A stretch of DNA of 37,235 nt from Desulfobulbaceae bacterium (GCA_012744275.1 JAAYIE010000094.1:1-37235); one strand, 5' to 3'; shown: positions 8,415-19,335, numbered from the stretch's first letter. The notes: a model not told the origin generated them from the letters alone. Translations and numbers: made by a program.

Positions 8415-8714
8415 GCGATTCTAAATCTGCGCTATATCCAATTTTTCAACACAAAGCCCCCCCACAAGGCCGTTACCCTCGGGTCATTATAGCCTAGCTC
8501 CTTGAAGTTTGCCGCCCAGGGTATTCTTAAGCTCGTTAGGGCTGGATTCTGGGGTGGGCGTAAGTTCCGGATAAGGTCCAGGGCATAGCCAGAATAAAAA
8601 CACCTGCCTTACCGTACGGTTAGACAGGTGTTTTTCACAATTTGAGCTAGACAGACGAGCTCTTGCCAAGAGCAACACGTGTCAGTTTGCTGCTCTAATT
8701 TATTGTATTGTGCT
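8415..8714. other. Convergent intergenic region between amidase gene and atpC
   Basis: Apart from the terminator at 8596-8635 nothing is assigned here. The stretch 8490-8595 lacks stops in more than one frame and has a codon-like look on the minus strand (FWLCPGPYPELTPTPESSP and onward to a TAA at 8487-8489), but it has no start with a ribosome site and runs through the terminator. It may be a gene remnant or a dispersed repeat. Confidence 0.4.
8596..8635. terminator. Bidirectional intrinsic terminator between amidase gene and atp operon
   Basis: AAAAACACCTG (8596-8606) pairs perfectly with CAGGTGTTTTT (8625-8635). Read on either strand this is a GC-containing stem ending in five U, so it can stop both the amidase transcript (plus) and the atp transcript (minus). 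The loop holds a second perfect palindrome, ACCGTACGGT (8611-8620). Confidence 0.85.
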
Positions 8715-9131
8715 TTACAACTTGGTCTTGTGGGCTGTCTGAATGCGCGCCATAGCCCGATGCAGGGCTGCTTCGGCGCGAATGCGGTTGATATGCTCGT
8801 CACCTTGCGCCACTTGAGCAAGCCGTCTTTCTGCACGCTCTTTGGCTTTCAGGGCACGTTCAACATCAATAGCGGTGCCGAACTCCGAACTCTCCACCAA
8901 AAAGGTCGCGCGGTTATTTGAGACTTCAACAAAACCACCACTCACCATAAGGTATGTGGTATCCCTGTCTTTTTTGTAGCTCAGGGTACCGGGTTTAATG
9001 GTCGTCAAGAAGGGGGCGTGGTTGGCCAGCACACCAAACTCACCGCCGGTGCCTGGTGCCGTGACCACATCCACGTCTTCACTGACCACCGGACCACTTG
9101 GGGTCACAACTTCCAGATGTATTTGCGCCAT
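8715..9131 (-). CDS. atpC: F0F1 ATP synthase epsilon subunit
   Basis: 138 residues. The N-terminal beta sandwich reads [39 protein letters not shown] in the usual pattern (shown here only to name its landmarks: [20 protein letters not shown]). The C-terminal two-helix part ([12 protein letters not shown]) is the segment that in bacteria can insert into F1 and inhibit ATP hydrolysis. It forms the central stalk with gamma and touches the c ring. It is the last gene of the operon, 27 bases after atpD, and is followed by the terminator at 8596-8635. Confidence 0.96.
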   Translation of the reverse strand: MAQIHLEVVTPSGPVVSEDVDVVTAPGTGGEFGVLANHAPFLTTIKPGTLSYKKDRDTTYLMVSGGFVEVSNNRATFLVESSEFGTAIDVERALKAKERAERRLAQVAQGDEHINRIRAEAALHRAMARIQTAHKTKL

Positions 9132-9158
9132 GTCTTCCTCGCTGCTCAGAGCGGCTGG

Positions 9159-11518
<2,360 letters not shown>

Positions 11519-11558
11519 TCGCTGTGTTCCCTATCTGTGTTCAAACTCTGATCAGGCC

Positions 11559-13082
11559 TTAATTCAATCCTTTAGTTGCCTTAAAGGTGTCACCGAAGGA
11601 TCCAAGCACCTTCTTCATTTTCTCTTCGAGTTCGGGTGAAATCACCTGCTTTTCGCGAAGCTCTTCGAAAATGCTGGGCTCGTTGGCTTCAAGAAAAGTG
11701 TAGAGTTCCTGTTCGTAGTCACGCAGGGTCTCAACCGGAAGTTTATCCAAAAAGCCCTTGGTGCCGGCAAAGATAATGGTGACCTGCTTTTCCAATGGTA
11801 ACGGCAGGTATTGAGGCTGTTTCAGGATTTCAACCAGACGCTCGCCGCGAGTAAGCTGCGCTTGAGTGGCTGCATCCAAATCTGAGCCAAAGCCGGCAAA
11901 GGCTGCCAGTTCACGGTATTGGGCCAAGTCGAGACGGAGGGTGCCTGCGACCTGCTTCATGGCCTTCACCTGGGCAGCGCCACCAACGCGTGATACTGAA
12001 AGACCAACGTTAATAGCTGGGCGCACGCCAGCGAAGAACAGGCTCGGTTCCAGATACACCTGACCGTCGGTAATGGAAATTACGTTGGTAGGAATAAAGG
12101 CCGAAACGTCGCCAGCCTGGGTTTCAATGATGGGCAGCGCGGTGAGAGAACCAGCACCAAGTTCATCGTTCAGTTTGGCGGCACGCTCCAGAAGACGTGA
12201 GTGGTTAAAGAAGATGTCGCCAGGATAGGCTTCGCGTCCCGGAGGGCGACGCAGCAGTAGCGATAGTTCACGGTAGGAAACCGCCTGCTTGGAAAGATCA
12301 TCATAGATGATCAGTGCATGTTGGCCGTTGTCGCGAAAATATTCGCCCATGGCACAACCGGCAAACGCGGAAACGTACTGCATCGGCGCGGGGTCGGAGG
12401 CACAGGCAGCAACCACAGTGGTGTATTCCATGGCACCGTGCTTACGCAGAGCTTCAACCACCAGGGCCACCGTAGACTGCTTCTGGCCTATAGCGACATA
12501 AATACAGTGGACGTCGGAGTTTTTCTGGGCAATGATGGCGTCAACGCAGAGGGCGGTCTTGCCGATCTGCCGGTCACCAATCACCAGTTCGCGCTGACCG
12601 CGGCCGACAGGGGTCATGGCATCCACAGCCTTGGCGCCGGTGTAACAGGGTTCATGCACACTTTTTCTGGCAATAACACCGGGGGCAAGTACCTCGATCT
12701 TGCGGGTCTCCTTGGCATTGATCGGGCCTTTGCCGTCAATGGGCTGGCCAATGCCATCCACCACCCGGCCTTCCATCTCAGGGCCGACCGGAACCTCGGC
12801 GATGCGACCGGTGCGTTTGACAACGTCGCCTTCTTTAATCTGACGCACATCACCCAGAACAGCGCAACCAACGTTGTCCTCTTCCAGGTTCAGGGCAAGA
12901 CCAAAAATATTTCCAGGGAACTCGAGCAACTCCATGGCCTGGCAGTTCTCGACACCATACACACGGGCGATACCATCACCAACTGAAAGAACGGTACCGG
13001 TTTCCTTGAGGTCTATGTCCTTGGTGTAGCCGGCTATCTGATCTTTGATAATCTGGCTGATCTCTTCGGCTTTGATCTGCAT
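11559..13082 (-). CDS. atpA: F0F1 ATP synthase alpha subunit
   Basis: 507 residues. The non-catalytic nucleotide site is GDRQIGKT at residues 169-176 (Ile where many species have Thr). The alpha/beta signature and arginine finger region ([11 protein letters not shown]) are present, as is the C-terminal helical domain. It alternates with beta and supplies the arginine finger to its catalytic sites. The start is three bases beyond the atpH stop, so translation is probably coupled. Confidence 0.98.
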   Translation of the reverse strand: MQIKAEEISQIIKDQIAGYTKDIDLKETGTVLSVGDGIARVYGVENCQAMELLEFPGNIFGLALNLEEDNVGCAVLGDVRQIKEGDVVKRTGRIAEVPVGPEMEGRVVDGIGQPIDGKGPINAKETRKIEVLAPGVIARKSVHEPCYTGAKAVDAMTPVGRGQRELVIGDRQIGKTALCVDAIIAQKNSDVHCIYVAIGQKQSTVALVVEALRKHGAMEYTTVVAACASDPAPMQYVSAFAGCAMGEYFRDNGQHALIIYDDLSKQAVSYRELSLLLRRPPGREAYPGDIFFNHSRLLERAAKLNDELGAGSLTALPIIETQAGDVSAFIPTNVISITDGQVYLEPSLFFAGVRPAINVGLSVSRVGGAAQVKAMKQVAGTLRLDLAQYRELAAFAGFGSDLDAATQAQLTRGERLVEILKQPQYLPLPLEKQVTIIFAGTKGFLDKLPVETLRDYEQELYTFLEANEPSIFEELREKQVISPELEEKMKKVLGSFGDTFKATKGLN

Positions 13083-13085
13083 TGG

Positions 13086-13634
13086 CTAGTCTCTCCCCTT
13101 GATTGATTCCTTAAGTCCGTTGAGTTGTGTTCTAATACTGCCGTCCAGCACCAGGTCGCCAACCTTGGCCACGATTCCGCCAATGATTGAGGGATCAATC
13201 TTGGTTTCTAGTAGTACCTGGGTACCGGTGAGTTTTTCTAGCGTGGTCTGAACCTTGGCAAGCATATCCTTTTTCAAGGCAACTGCCGAGATCACGATAC
13301 CATGGCTGATGTTGCGATCTTTATCGGTCATGGTACGCAGTTCATCTGCAATTTCCGGCAGAATGGCGGCGCGGTTTTTGTCCACCACCAAGACGAGAAA
13401 GCCAGAGAGCATGGTGTCGGCTTGCACATTTTCTGCTATCTTGGTCATCACCCGCTGTCGCACGTCCAGCGGATAGAGCGGATTGGTCAGGGCATCCCGC
13501 AGCCCAGCCTCTTCATCATCAAAAAGCGCGGCTATGGCACTTAGCTTTTCACTGTATTCTTCTGTTTTCTCTTCCTGCTTGCCCAGCGAAAACAGTGCCT
13601 TGGCGTACCGGCGCGCCAGTATAGTGTTTCTCAC
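13086..13634 (-). CDS. atpH: F0F1 ATP synthase delta subunit
   Basis: 182 residues. The N-terminal helical bundle starts with ILARRYAKALFSLGKQ, which is typical of delta/OSCP, and the C-terminal signature DPSIIGGIVAKVGDLVLDGSI is intact. Delta sits on top of F1 and holds the outer stalk formed by the two b-type subunits. Its start overlaps the atpF stop by four bases (ATGA). Normal length for the family. Confidence 0.95.
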   Translation of the reverse strand: MRNTILARRYAKALFSLGKQEEKTEEYSEKLSAIAALFDDEEAGLRDALTNPLYPLDVRQRVMTKIAENVQADTMLSGFLVLVVDKNRAAILPEIADELRTMTDKDRNISHGIVISAVALKKDMLAKVQTTLEKLTGTQVLLETKIDPSIIGGIVAKVGDLVLDGSIRTQLNGLKESIKGRD

Positions 13635-14323
13635 AGTGCTGCCCCCACTCGTTCAAGATACTGTTCCGTAATCGACTCCTGATCCGCTGCGGTCAGGTTC
13701 TTTTTGATCAACTCTTCGGCCATGAGCGCTGCTTCTTCGGCAATTTCCTCGCGTAGAAGACGTTTGGCGTCTTCTATTTCACCCTGTACCGCTGCCTGTG
13801 CCTGCCGTTTGATGTCTTCAGCGGCGCGTTCGGCTTCTGCCAGTATGCGATCCTTTTCAATTTGTGCCTGCGCTGTTGCCTGAATAATAACTCGTTCCAT
13901 CTCCTTTTCCATGCCAGCGAGCTTGGCGCTAAAGGCGGTGTACGAGCGTTCGGCCTCGTCCCGACGGGCGTTGATGTCAGCAAGTTCACTAGCGATACGC
14001 TCTTGTCTGCTGCTCAGGCTGTTCATCACTGGTTTGCCCAAAAATTTTACCAGAATAATGAGCAGGGCAATGAAGTTGATAGTGCGCCAGAAAAGATCCT
14101 TCAATTTTTCGGGAGCAAGCGGGCTGCTGTGTTGTTCACCGTGGCCATTGCTCGTTGCTGTTGTGTTAGCATGCACTGCATCAGCAGCAGGTTGGGCAGT
14201 GGCAACGGCAGGTGTGTTCTCCGAAGCGAAGACTGCGTCATTATGAACAAAAAACGGAGGAATGGCGACAAGCAGCAGCGTAAGAAAAAGCTGCTGCAGC
14301 AAAGAGACCAATGATGATTTCAT
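13631..14323 (-). CDS. atpF: F0F1 ATP synthase b subunit with N-terminal export-like extension
   Basis: 230 residues, longer than the usual 156-170. The first 33 residues look like a signal peptide (hydrophobic run 10-23, possible cleavage after AVFA). A low-complexity Ala/Thr/His-rich stretch follows to about residue 70. The normal b subunit begins with the membrane helix TINFIALLIILVKFLGKPV (81-99) and a long charged coiled coil. It is the stator linking subunit a to delta. An extra signal-like leader on b is, from memory, common in Desulfobacterota relatives. The start overlaps the atpF' stop by four bases (ATGA). Confidence 0.93.
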   Translation of the reverse strand: MKSSLVSLLQQLFLTLLLVAIPPFFVHNDAVFASENTPAVATAQPAADAVHANTTATSNGHGEQHSSPLAPEKLKDLFWRTINFIALLIILVKFLGKPVMNSLSSRQERIASELADINARRDEAERSYTAFSAKLAGMEKEMERVIIQATAQAQIEKDRILAEAERAAEDIKRQAQAAVQGEIEDAKRLLREEIAEEAALMAEELIKKNLTAADQESITEQYLERVGAAL

Positions 14324-14751
14324 GCTTTCAGACTCCTTCCAAGTATCTTTTCCGCCATGGCTGATGCAAAATCAGTAGTGCTTGCCTGCAAGGTTTTGCG
14401 GGCAGACTCAACTTGTTCGTGGGCGCTGGCCAAAGCCTTTTTTTTGTCCTGGTCGCTAGCTTCTCGAATGGACGCAAGTTTTTCCGACCCAATGGCCTGC
14501 GCTTGAGCCTTGGCTTCATCCAGTGCTTTCTTTGCGCGTGCGCTGGCCTCACGCATTTTACGATCCAGTTCAGCCTGTTGCGCCTTGGCGTCCAGCTCAA
14601 ACTGAACCACTTCACCCTGTAGGGTGTCAATGCGTTGTGCTCTTTTTTCCATTATACCAAGGATAGGCTTATAGAGCACCGCATTGAGAACCAGCATCAA
14701 CACGACAATGTTGATCACGTGAAGCAGAAGGGTGATGTCAATGGATATCAT
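14320..14751 (-). CDS. atpF': F0F1 ATP synthase b' subunit
   Basis: 143 residues: an N-terminal membrane helix (about 7-28, ITLLLHVINIVVLMLVLNAV) and then a charged coiled coil (EKRAQRIDTLQGEV and onward). It pairs with the longer b subunit to form a heterodimeric outer stalk, as in photosynthetic bacteria and many Desulfobacterota. It is the first gene of the operon. Subunits a, c and AtpI are not next to it; in this lineage they usually sit in a separate atpB-atpE cluster. The c subunit, which decides proton or sodium coupling, is therefore not visible. Confidence 0.92.
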   Translation of the reverse strand: MISIDITLLLHVINIVVLMLVLNAVLYKPILGIMEKRAQRIDTLQGEVVQFELDAKAQQAELDRKMREASARAKKALDEAKAQAQAIGSEKLASIREASDQDKKKALASAHEQVESARKTLQASTTDFASAMAEKILGRSLKA

Positions 14752-15244
14752 GGTAACTCCCTGAAAGTCGTATGATATTGGTGTCAGTCGCCACGAACGA
14801 TGAATAGTGATTCATAATACAACCCGATAACTAATGGAAAAAGATGCTGCTGTCAAATGAATAAAAAAAAATTTATGTAAGGATTCAATTCTGTTGAGGG
14901 CTCAGGCTGGCCGGTTGCGGTGCATCAAACTACTTTTGGATGATAAGTAGTGTTTCATCTCTCGTTATTCGGCAAAGGTGGGGCTTCATCTTTCTCCTGT
15001 TTAGCTTGCTGGCTCTTGCCCGCAATTCGTTCCCTGTTCACGAATAGATTAAGATTGGCAGCATGAATATGGTGTAATCCATTTGCCGCCTGTGCTATCA
15101 TGCCCTACTTTGGCCCTGTCACCACATTTAGTTGATTGTTTTTGCCGTCTTGGCGCGCTGTAAGCGTCTCAGTGCGATGGATACGGTATAAAACGGGTGA
15201 ATGTTTTGAGCCTGGCTCCTCATGCCAGACGAAAAGGATGTGAT
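14752..15244. other. Divergent intergenic region between atp operon and dgkA
   Basis: About 490 bases without a supportable gene. It must hold promoters for the atp operon (minus) and dgkA (plus). A small hairpin, ACTACTT (14929-14935) with AAGTAGT (14945-14951), is visible. On the minus strand there is an exact TTGACA (14851-14856) and a TATTAT (14814-14819), but they are 31 bases apart, so they cannot be one promoter. AT-rich runs lie at 14862-14880. No tRNA or other RNA gene was recognised. Confidence 0.4.
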
Positions 15245-15613
15245 GTGAACGACAAACGACAAAATGGCCAAGGCTTAGCCCGCATTGTACGGGCTACTCG
15301 CTGTTCCTGGGCAGGACTCCTGGCCGCCTGGGAAAACGAGGCAGCCTTTCGTCAGGAAGCGATCATGGTGATCGTGCTTTTGCCTCTTGCCCTGTGGTTG
15401 GGCGAGAATGGCGTGGAGCGAGCACTGTTGGGTGGAAGTCTTTTGCTGGTGCTAATAGTGGAACTGCTCAACAGCTCCATTGAGGCAGCGGTTGACCGTA
15501 TCGGTCCGGAGCGGCACGAGCTGTCCGGTCGTGCCAAGGATTTGGGCTCGGCAGCAGTTGGCTGTGCTATTGGGGTGGTTGCTTTTGTTTGGCTCTGTGT
15601 GTTGTGGCCTTGA
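15245..15613 (+). CDS. dgkA: Diacylglycerol kinase (DgkA type)
   Basis: 122 residues from a GTG at 15245, chosen because AAGGA lies at 15234-15238 and the result matches the usual DgkA length; an ATG at 15197 would add 16 unrelated residues. Three membrane helices are visible, with the family motifs ENEAAFRQE, VELLNSSIEAAVDRI and RAKDLGSAAV. It phosphorylates diacylglycerol to phosphatidate in the inner membrane, recycling lipid left by periplasmic glycan modification. It is monocistronic and converges on the peptidase gene, whose stop is 20 bases away. Confidence 0.92.
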   Translation: MNDKRQNGQGLARIVRATRCSWAGLLAAWENEAAFRQEAIMVIVLLPLALWLGENGVERALLGGSLLLVLIVELLNSSIEAAVDRIGPERHELSGRAKDLGSAAVGCAIGVVAFVWLCVLWP

Positions 15614-15632
15614 AGAATCAAAACCGCCGATT

Positions 15633-16208
15633 TTACCAAAAGCGATGGCGACCGGTGTCCAAGTGGATAAAATCGGAGGAAGGATAGTAACCTACTCCCC
15701 CTGTCTGCAGGTTGATGGCGTAATCTCTCAGCCGTTTGGTCGACGTTTCCGAAAAACGTACATCTATGGCCTTTCCTACCATGTGCAGGCTTTGTTTCGC
15801 CACTCCGTCGCTTTCGTTGCGGAGTTTCGTGTTGGTCTGCGGTGAGCGGAAGCCGGAAATAACTGAAAAAACGCCTGATTTACCACAGCGTCTCTGCAGG
15901 GCCCAGAGCATGTCCAGCAGTTGCGGATCAATGGCATGGACTTCGCCTGTGCGGAAGTCACCAAGGTAGTTGTTGATTTTGTTTAAAGCTAGGGGATTGT
16001 AGCGTTTGCCCACGGCGTAGGTGAGTTCAAGTTCCTTGCCGGTATGGGTGTGATAGAAGGAGAGTTTGCGTTTGCCCGAACGCAGAGCAGCCTCAGCCAG
16101 GTCAGGCATGGATAGCAGGGCCAAGCCAGCACCGGTGAGAAGGCTTCGAGAGAGCAAGGTGCGGCGCGACAGGAGCGGTGCAGCGGGTGTCTGGTCGCTG
16201 TGATCCAT
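15633..16208 (-). CDS. Tat-exported YcbK/MepK-type peptidase (DUF882, M15-like)
   Basis: 191 residues. The N-terminus has a twin-arginine signal (LSRRTLLSRSLLTGAGLALL) with probable cleavage after AEA near residue 41. The mature domain carries the zinc-peptidase pattern of DUF882: SGFRSPQTN, SLHMVGKAIDVRF (His and Asp ligands) and FIHLDTG near the end. Relatives include E. coli MepK (YcbK), which cuts meso-DAP-meso-DAP crosslinks in peptidoglycan. The substrate here is inferred from the family. In the adjacent 145 bases upstream nothing was identified. Confidence 0.88.
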   Translation of the reverse strand: MDHSDQTPAAPLLSRRTLLSRSLLTGAGLALLSMPDLAEAALRSGKRKLSFYHTHTGKELELTYAVGKRYNPLALNKINNYLGDFRTGEVHAIDPQLLDMLWALQRRCGKSGVFSVISGFRSPQTNTKLRNESDGVAKQSLHMVGKAIDVRFSETSTKRLRDYAINLQTGGVGYYPSSDFIHLDTGRHRFW

Positions 16209-16353
16209 GTTAGGAGCCCATATTTATACGTTGGTGAATGCTGTATGCGCACTGAATGCTAACAAAAAAGCAGAAACATGGCGGCTTGTCAAGCTGCAGC
16301 TGCTGGAAAATAGCGGATACTGCGTTAATCATATTGCTACAGGTGCTGACCTT

Positions 16354-17226
16354 TTACGTGAGTCCTTCCATCAGGCGGGTACACATGTCTGCACGGTTCA
16401 AGGTGTAGAGGTGGATGCCAGGGACACCGGCGTCGAGCAACTCTTTCACCTGCTGACGGGCATAGGCAATGCCCACCTCGTATACTGCTTCCGGTCCTTT
16501 TTCCTCCTCTGCTTGCAGCACGGCGTTGATGAGGCTTCCCGGCACACGGGCATTGCAGAGCTTCAGGGTGAAACGCAGTGAAGCCAGGCTGCGCACCGGC
16601 AAAATACCAGGAATGATGGGGGCGGTTACTCCAAGTTGACGTAGGCGTTCCACATAGTCAAAGTAGCAGCGGTTATCAAAGTAGAGCTGGGTGATGGCAA
16701 ATTGCGCACCGTAGTCGAATTTGTCCTGCATGGCCGCAATATCAGCGGCAAAAGTGGGTGATTCGGCGTGCGCCTCAGGGAAGGCAGCGGCACCAATAGC
16801 TATGTGTGGGCTATGCTGACGGATATGGCGGATGAGATCGCTGGCATGGGGGAAGGCAGCAAACAGCTCGGCGTCTGTACCGGTATAGCCGACAGGGCGG
16901 TCGCCCCGTAGGGCCAGCACATTATCGATACCCATCTCGGTGATTTCATCCAAGAAAGCGTCTATGACCTTCGGATGTGCGTTGACCCCGGTAAGGTGTG
17001 GCATAACTGTATAGCCGCAGGTCTTGATGAGCTGTTCGCAAATTTCCAGGGTATAGGTTTGGGTTGATCCGCCCGCGCCATAGGTGACCGAGACAAAGAG
17101 CGGATCCAGATGGGCAAGCTCTTTTGCGGTTTCCAGGAAAGCCGGCCATTCCTGCTCCTTCTTCGGAGGAAAAAATTCAAGGGAAATAAAGGGGCTGCGC
17201 TGGGCGATAAGTTCCGGAATCCGCAT
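16354..17226 (-). CDS. metF: 5,10-methylenetetrahydrofolate reductase
   Basis: 290 residues, the length of the bacterial single-domain enzyme. It reduces methylenetetrahydrofolate to methyltetrahydrofolate with an FAD-bound TIM barrel. Landmarks: SLEFFPPK near residue 15, SVTYGAGGSTQ, HLTGVN, LALRGDRP, and the FDNRCYFDYV helix. In anaerobes with a Wood-Ljungdahl pathway MetF can also act in C1 flow, usually with a partner gene such as metV; none is beside it. It lies 36 bases after the J-domain gene and probably ends the minus-strand operon. Confidence 0.96.
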   Translation of the reverse strand: MRIPELIAQRSPFISLEFFPPKKEQEWPAFLETAKELAHLDPLFVSVTYGAGGSTQTYTLEICEQLIKTCGYTVMPHLTGVNAHPKVIDAFLDEITEMGIDNVLALRGDRPVGYTGTDAELFAAFPHASDLIRHIRQHSPHIAIGAAAFPEAHAESPTFAADIAAMQDKFDYGAQFAITQLYFDNRCYFDYVERLRQLGVTAPIIPGILPVRSLASLRFTLKLCNARVPGSLINAVLQAEEEKGPEAVYEVGIAYARQQVKELLDAGVPGIHLYTLNRADMCTRLMEGLT

Positions 17227-17262
17227 AATAATTCTGAGTATAGATTCAAAAGTGACCAGCGG

Positions 17263-17598
17263 CTAACGCCGCCGTGTTTTCTTGTCGGCCCATATCGGGT
17301 CTTGGCCAAACCGCGCCCGCCACCACTCTTGGGGATCGTACAGGTCGTACCCGCCCACGTCGTCCGTTTGTATCAGGGGGAAACGGTAGTTCTCGCAGTA
17401 GCGCTTCAGTAGTTCGTAGGCCGCGGTGAGGCGATACATTTGCTTGCCGTTTTCAGCTGCTTGATCGCAGGCAACATCCGGATGATACTGTTTGCTCAGG
17501 CGATGATAGGCACGTTTGATTTCTCCCAAGGTCGCGGTTTCACCTAGTTGGAGCAGGGCTGCAGCGGCCTTGATCTTATGCCAATCGTCTCGGTTCAC
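17263..17598 (-). CDS. Small J-domain protein
   Basis: 111 residues. A J domain covers about residues 10-65: GETATLGEIKRAYHRLSK, then QYHPDV with the HPD motif that stimulates Hsp70 ATPase. The glycine/phenylalanine and zinc regions of DnaJ are absent. The tail (YDLYDPQEWWRARFGQDP) is rich in aromatics and unlike classical co-chaperones. It overlaps plsY by four bases, so it is translated with it. A specialised Hsp70 partner is likely; its client is unknown. Confidence 0.85.
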   Translation of the reverse strand: MNRDDWHKIKAAAALLQLGETATLGEIKRAYHRLSKQYHPDVACDQAAENGKQMYRLTAAYELLKRYCENYRFPLIQTDDVGGYDLYDPQEWWRARFGQDPIWADKKTRRR

Positions 17599-18212
17599 GC
17601 CGCGGTTCCATTGTTCTTTTTCCAGGTTTTTTCCGTGCGGTTCAGCAGGCGCTTGATGTTACCGCTGTGCTTGAACCAGATCAGAACAACCACAAAAAAT
17701 GCCAGGGCAATTTTCCAGGGTTCTCCATCCAACATGAGCAACCACAGCGGCATGGAAGCGGCTGCGGTCAGTGAGCCGGCCGAGACATAACCTGAAAAGC
17801 GCACTGTGGCGAGGAATACGAGCAAAACCAGGGCTACGGCCCAGGGAGCAAGATACAGAAAAAGCCCGAGGGCAGTGGCCACGCCTTTGCCGCCGTGGAA
17901 GCGGAGGTAGACTGGAAACATGTGGCCAAGCACTGTGGCGGCTCCGCTCAGCGCCATGATGAGGGTTCGGCTGGGGTCTTGCTGGACAAGGAGCGCGGTG
18001 CAGAAAATGGGTAGAAAGCCCTTGGCAACGTCGCAGAGCAGGGTGAGAATACCCAATTTTTTTCCTAAAAGCCGGGCAACATTGGTAGCGCCAATATTAC
18101 CACTGCCCTGGGTGCGGATATCGATACCGCTTCTTCGGGAGAGCAGTATACCAAAGGGGATGGCACCAACCAGATATGAGAAAAGGATGCAGAGAAAACC
18201 GCTGCTGCTCAT
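17595..18212 (-). CDS. plsY: Acyl-phosphate:glycerol-3-phosphate acyltransferase
   Basis: 205 residues, a polytopic inner-membrane protein. Family motifs are present: YLVGAIPFGILLSR at the N-terminus, GSGNIGATNVAR, and KGFLPI with FRFHGGKGVATALG-type sequence (here YLRFHGGKGVATALG). PlsY moves an acyl group from acyl-phosphate (made by PlsX) to glycerol-3-phosphate, the first step of phospholipid synthesis. The C-terminus (NIKRLLNRTEKTW) is slightly long. It lies 26 bases after the cysteine-cluster gene and overlaps the J-domain gene. Confidence 0.95.
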   Translation of the reverse strand: MSSSGFLCILFSYLVGAIPFGILLSRRSGIDIRTQGSGNIGATNVARLLGKKLGILTLLCDVAKGFLPIFCTALLVQQDPSRTLIMALSGAATVLGHMFPVYLRFHGGKGVATALGLFLYLAPWAVALVLLVFLATVRFSGYVSAGSLTAAASMPLWLLMLDGEPWKIALAFFVVVLIWFKHSGNIKRLLNRTEKTWKKNNGTAA

Positions 18213-18238
18213 GGGTATATGTATTCCGGGCGTATTGA

Positions 18239-19105
18239 TTAAGCTTTGTTGTGGCGGAAGATCAGTTCCAGTTCACTGGCGGCAGCGTAAAGGGCGATAT
18301 CATCCTGCAATGCTTGCACATAGGGGCAATCCATTACCGCCAGCAGGATATTACGCAGGCGAAAGATCATTTTGCTTTCGTCTGCCCCATCTACTTTCTC
18401 TTGTTCGAGCAAGTAGGAAAAGATTTGGGGTTTGCGGCAGACCTGCGGTCTTTTTTTATATATGGAGCAACGGCCAGCACTATCCAGTGCCGGGCAGTGG
18501 GCATGTCTCGGTAAAATCAGACTGTATCCCTGCAGATGCCTGACTAGAACAGCGTCACTGCAGGACGCATCCAAGCCCGCAGCTATCGTTTCCAGAGTGT
18601 GCAGGGTAGTGTCACCATGGCCGGATTTCACCGGTTTTTCGAGGGCAAAAAGTGTCTCTTCCCCGCTGTGCAGGGGAATGTCAAAATACTGCTGCCGCAT
18701 GGATGCTTCCGGTCCTGTGCAGCACAAGGTGCAGTTGTGCGCGCCGCAGAGCAGGCTGTTGATCTGCTCCAACTCTTTTTCCAGCACCCGCTGGCCAAGA
18801 AGTGCGGCAAGGGTTTCTGTGGTGCTTAGCGGTTCCCCATCGGGATCGAGAACCAGCGGTAGAGCATCGTTTCCCTCTGCCTGTGGGCTGCAGAATTGTT
18901 CCAACTCCGGCAAATACGGCTGCAGATACTGCCGCGCCCCCTTGTAGGTTGCTCTCTCCGTTTCAATGGTCTCCGGCAGCATATCCAGCACTTCCTGGGC
19001 ACAGGCAAATGCGCCGGTGTGGAGGATGAACTCCACAATGTAGAGCAGTGGACGCACTGGATGACGCAAGCGCTGCAGTCCGGCTTCGTAGATCGCTTTG
19101 GGCAT
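18239..19105 (-). CDS. YkgJ-type cysteine-cluster protein with extra N-terminal domain
   Basis: 288 residues. A cysteine cluster covers residues about 120-225: C120, C125, C128, C129, then C204, C213 and C223 in KKRPQVCRK. This CxxCC plus KRPxxCR layout defines the YkgJ/UPF0153 zinc- or iron-binding family, whose reaction is not established. The first 115 residues are helical and acidic and have no recognised domain, making the protein about twice the size of the minimal family. It opens a transcript with plsY, the J-domain gene and metF, none of which explains its role. Confidence 0.8.
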   Translation of the reverse strand: MPKAIYEAGLQRLRHPVRPLLYIVEFILHTGAFACAQEVLDMLPETIETERATYKGARQYLQPYLPELEQFCSPQAEGNDALPLVLDPDGEPLSTTETLAALLGQRVLEKELEQINSLLCGAHNCTLCCTGPEASMRQQYFDIPLHSGEETLFALEKPVKSGHGDTTLHTLETIAAGLDASCSDAVLVRHLQGYSLILPRHAHCPALDSAGRCSIYKKRPQVCRKPQIFSYLLEQEKVDGADESKMIFRLRNILLAVMDCPYVQALQDDIALYAAASELELIFRHNKA

Positions 19106-19128
19106 AATTTTGTCAAATTAAAACATTA

Positions 19129-19157
19129 ATAGTACACTATTTGCACGGGGAAAACAA
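19129..19157 (-). promoter_or_regulatory. Candidate promoter of the cysteine-cluster/plsY/metF operon
   Basis: On the minus strand TTGTTT (19152-19157) and TACTAT (19129-19134) are 17 bases apart, matching three and four of six consensus positions. The distance to the ATG at 19105 leaves a short AT-rich leader. Confidence 0.3.
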
Positions 19158-19238
19158 GCGACAGGTCCTGAGAGTTCGGTGCGTAAGCGCGTATTCGCAG
19201 CACGCAGAAGCCGCTATCACATCTTCTTGCGCTGTCGC

Positions 19239-19267
19239 TTTACAAGCAGGATTAAACTGATTACATA
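19239..19267 (+). promoter_or_regulatory. Possible promoter of the def-fmt-larC operon
   Basis: TTTACA (19239-19244; five of six -35 positions) is followed after 17 bases by TACATA (19262-19267; three of six -10 positions). Other AT-rich boxes (TATACA at 19274-19279) are possible alternatives. Weak support. Confidence 0.25.
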
Positions 19268-19295
19268 GCTTACTATACACTATTTTATGAATAGA

Positions 19296-19316
19296 AGCGC
19301 TGCCTTCGGCAGCGTT
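19296..19316 (+). other. GC-rich hairpin in the def leader
   Basis: CGCTGCC (19298-19304) and GGCAGCG (19308-19314) form a perfect 7-bp stem around TTC, extendable by a G-T and an A-T pair. It ends 19 bases before the def ATG and has no T-run, so it is a leader structure rather than a terminator. It may affect translation of def, which has no clear Shine-Dalgarno sequence. Confidence 0.5.
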
Positions 19317-19335
19317 AATACGGACTGCAGCCAAC

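Noticed and set aside
12318-12986. 222-codon open frame antisense to atpA
   Set aside because: Contained within atpA on the opposite strand; composition reflects the complement of conserved codons.
14814-14856. TTGACA and TATTAT upstream of the atp operon as a single promoter
   Set aside because: The boxes are 31 bases apart, far from the 16-18 required; each lacks a partner at proper distance.
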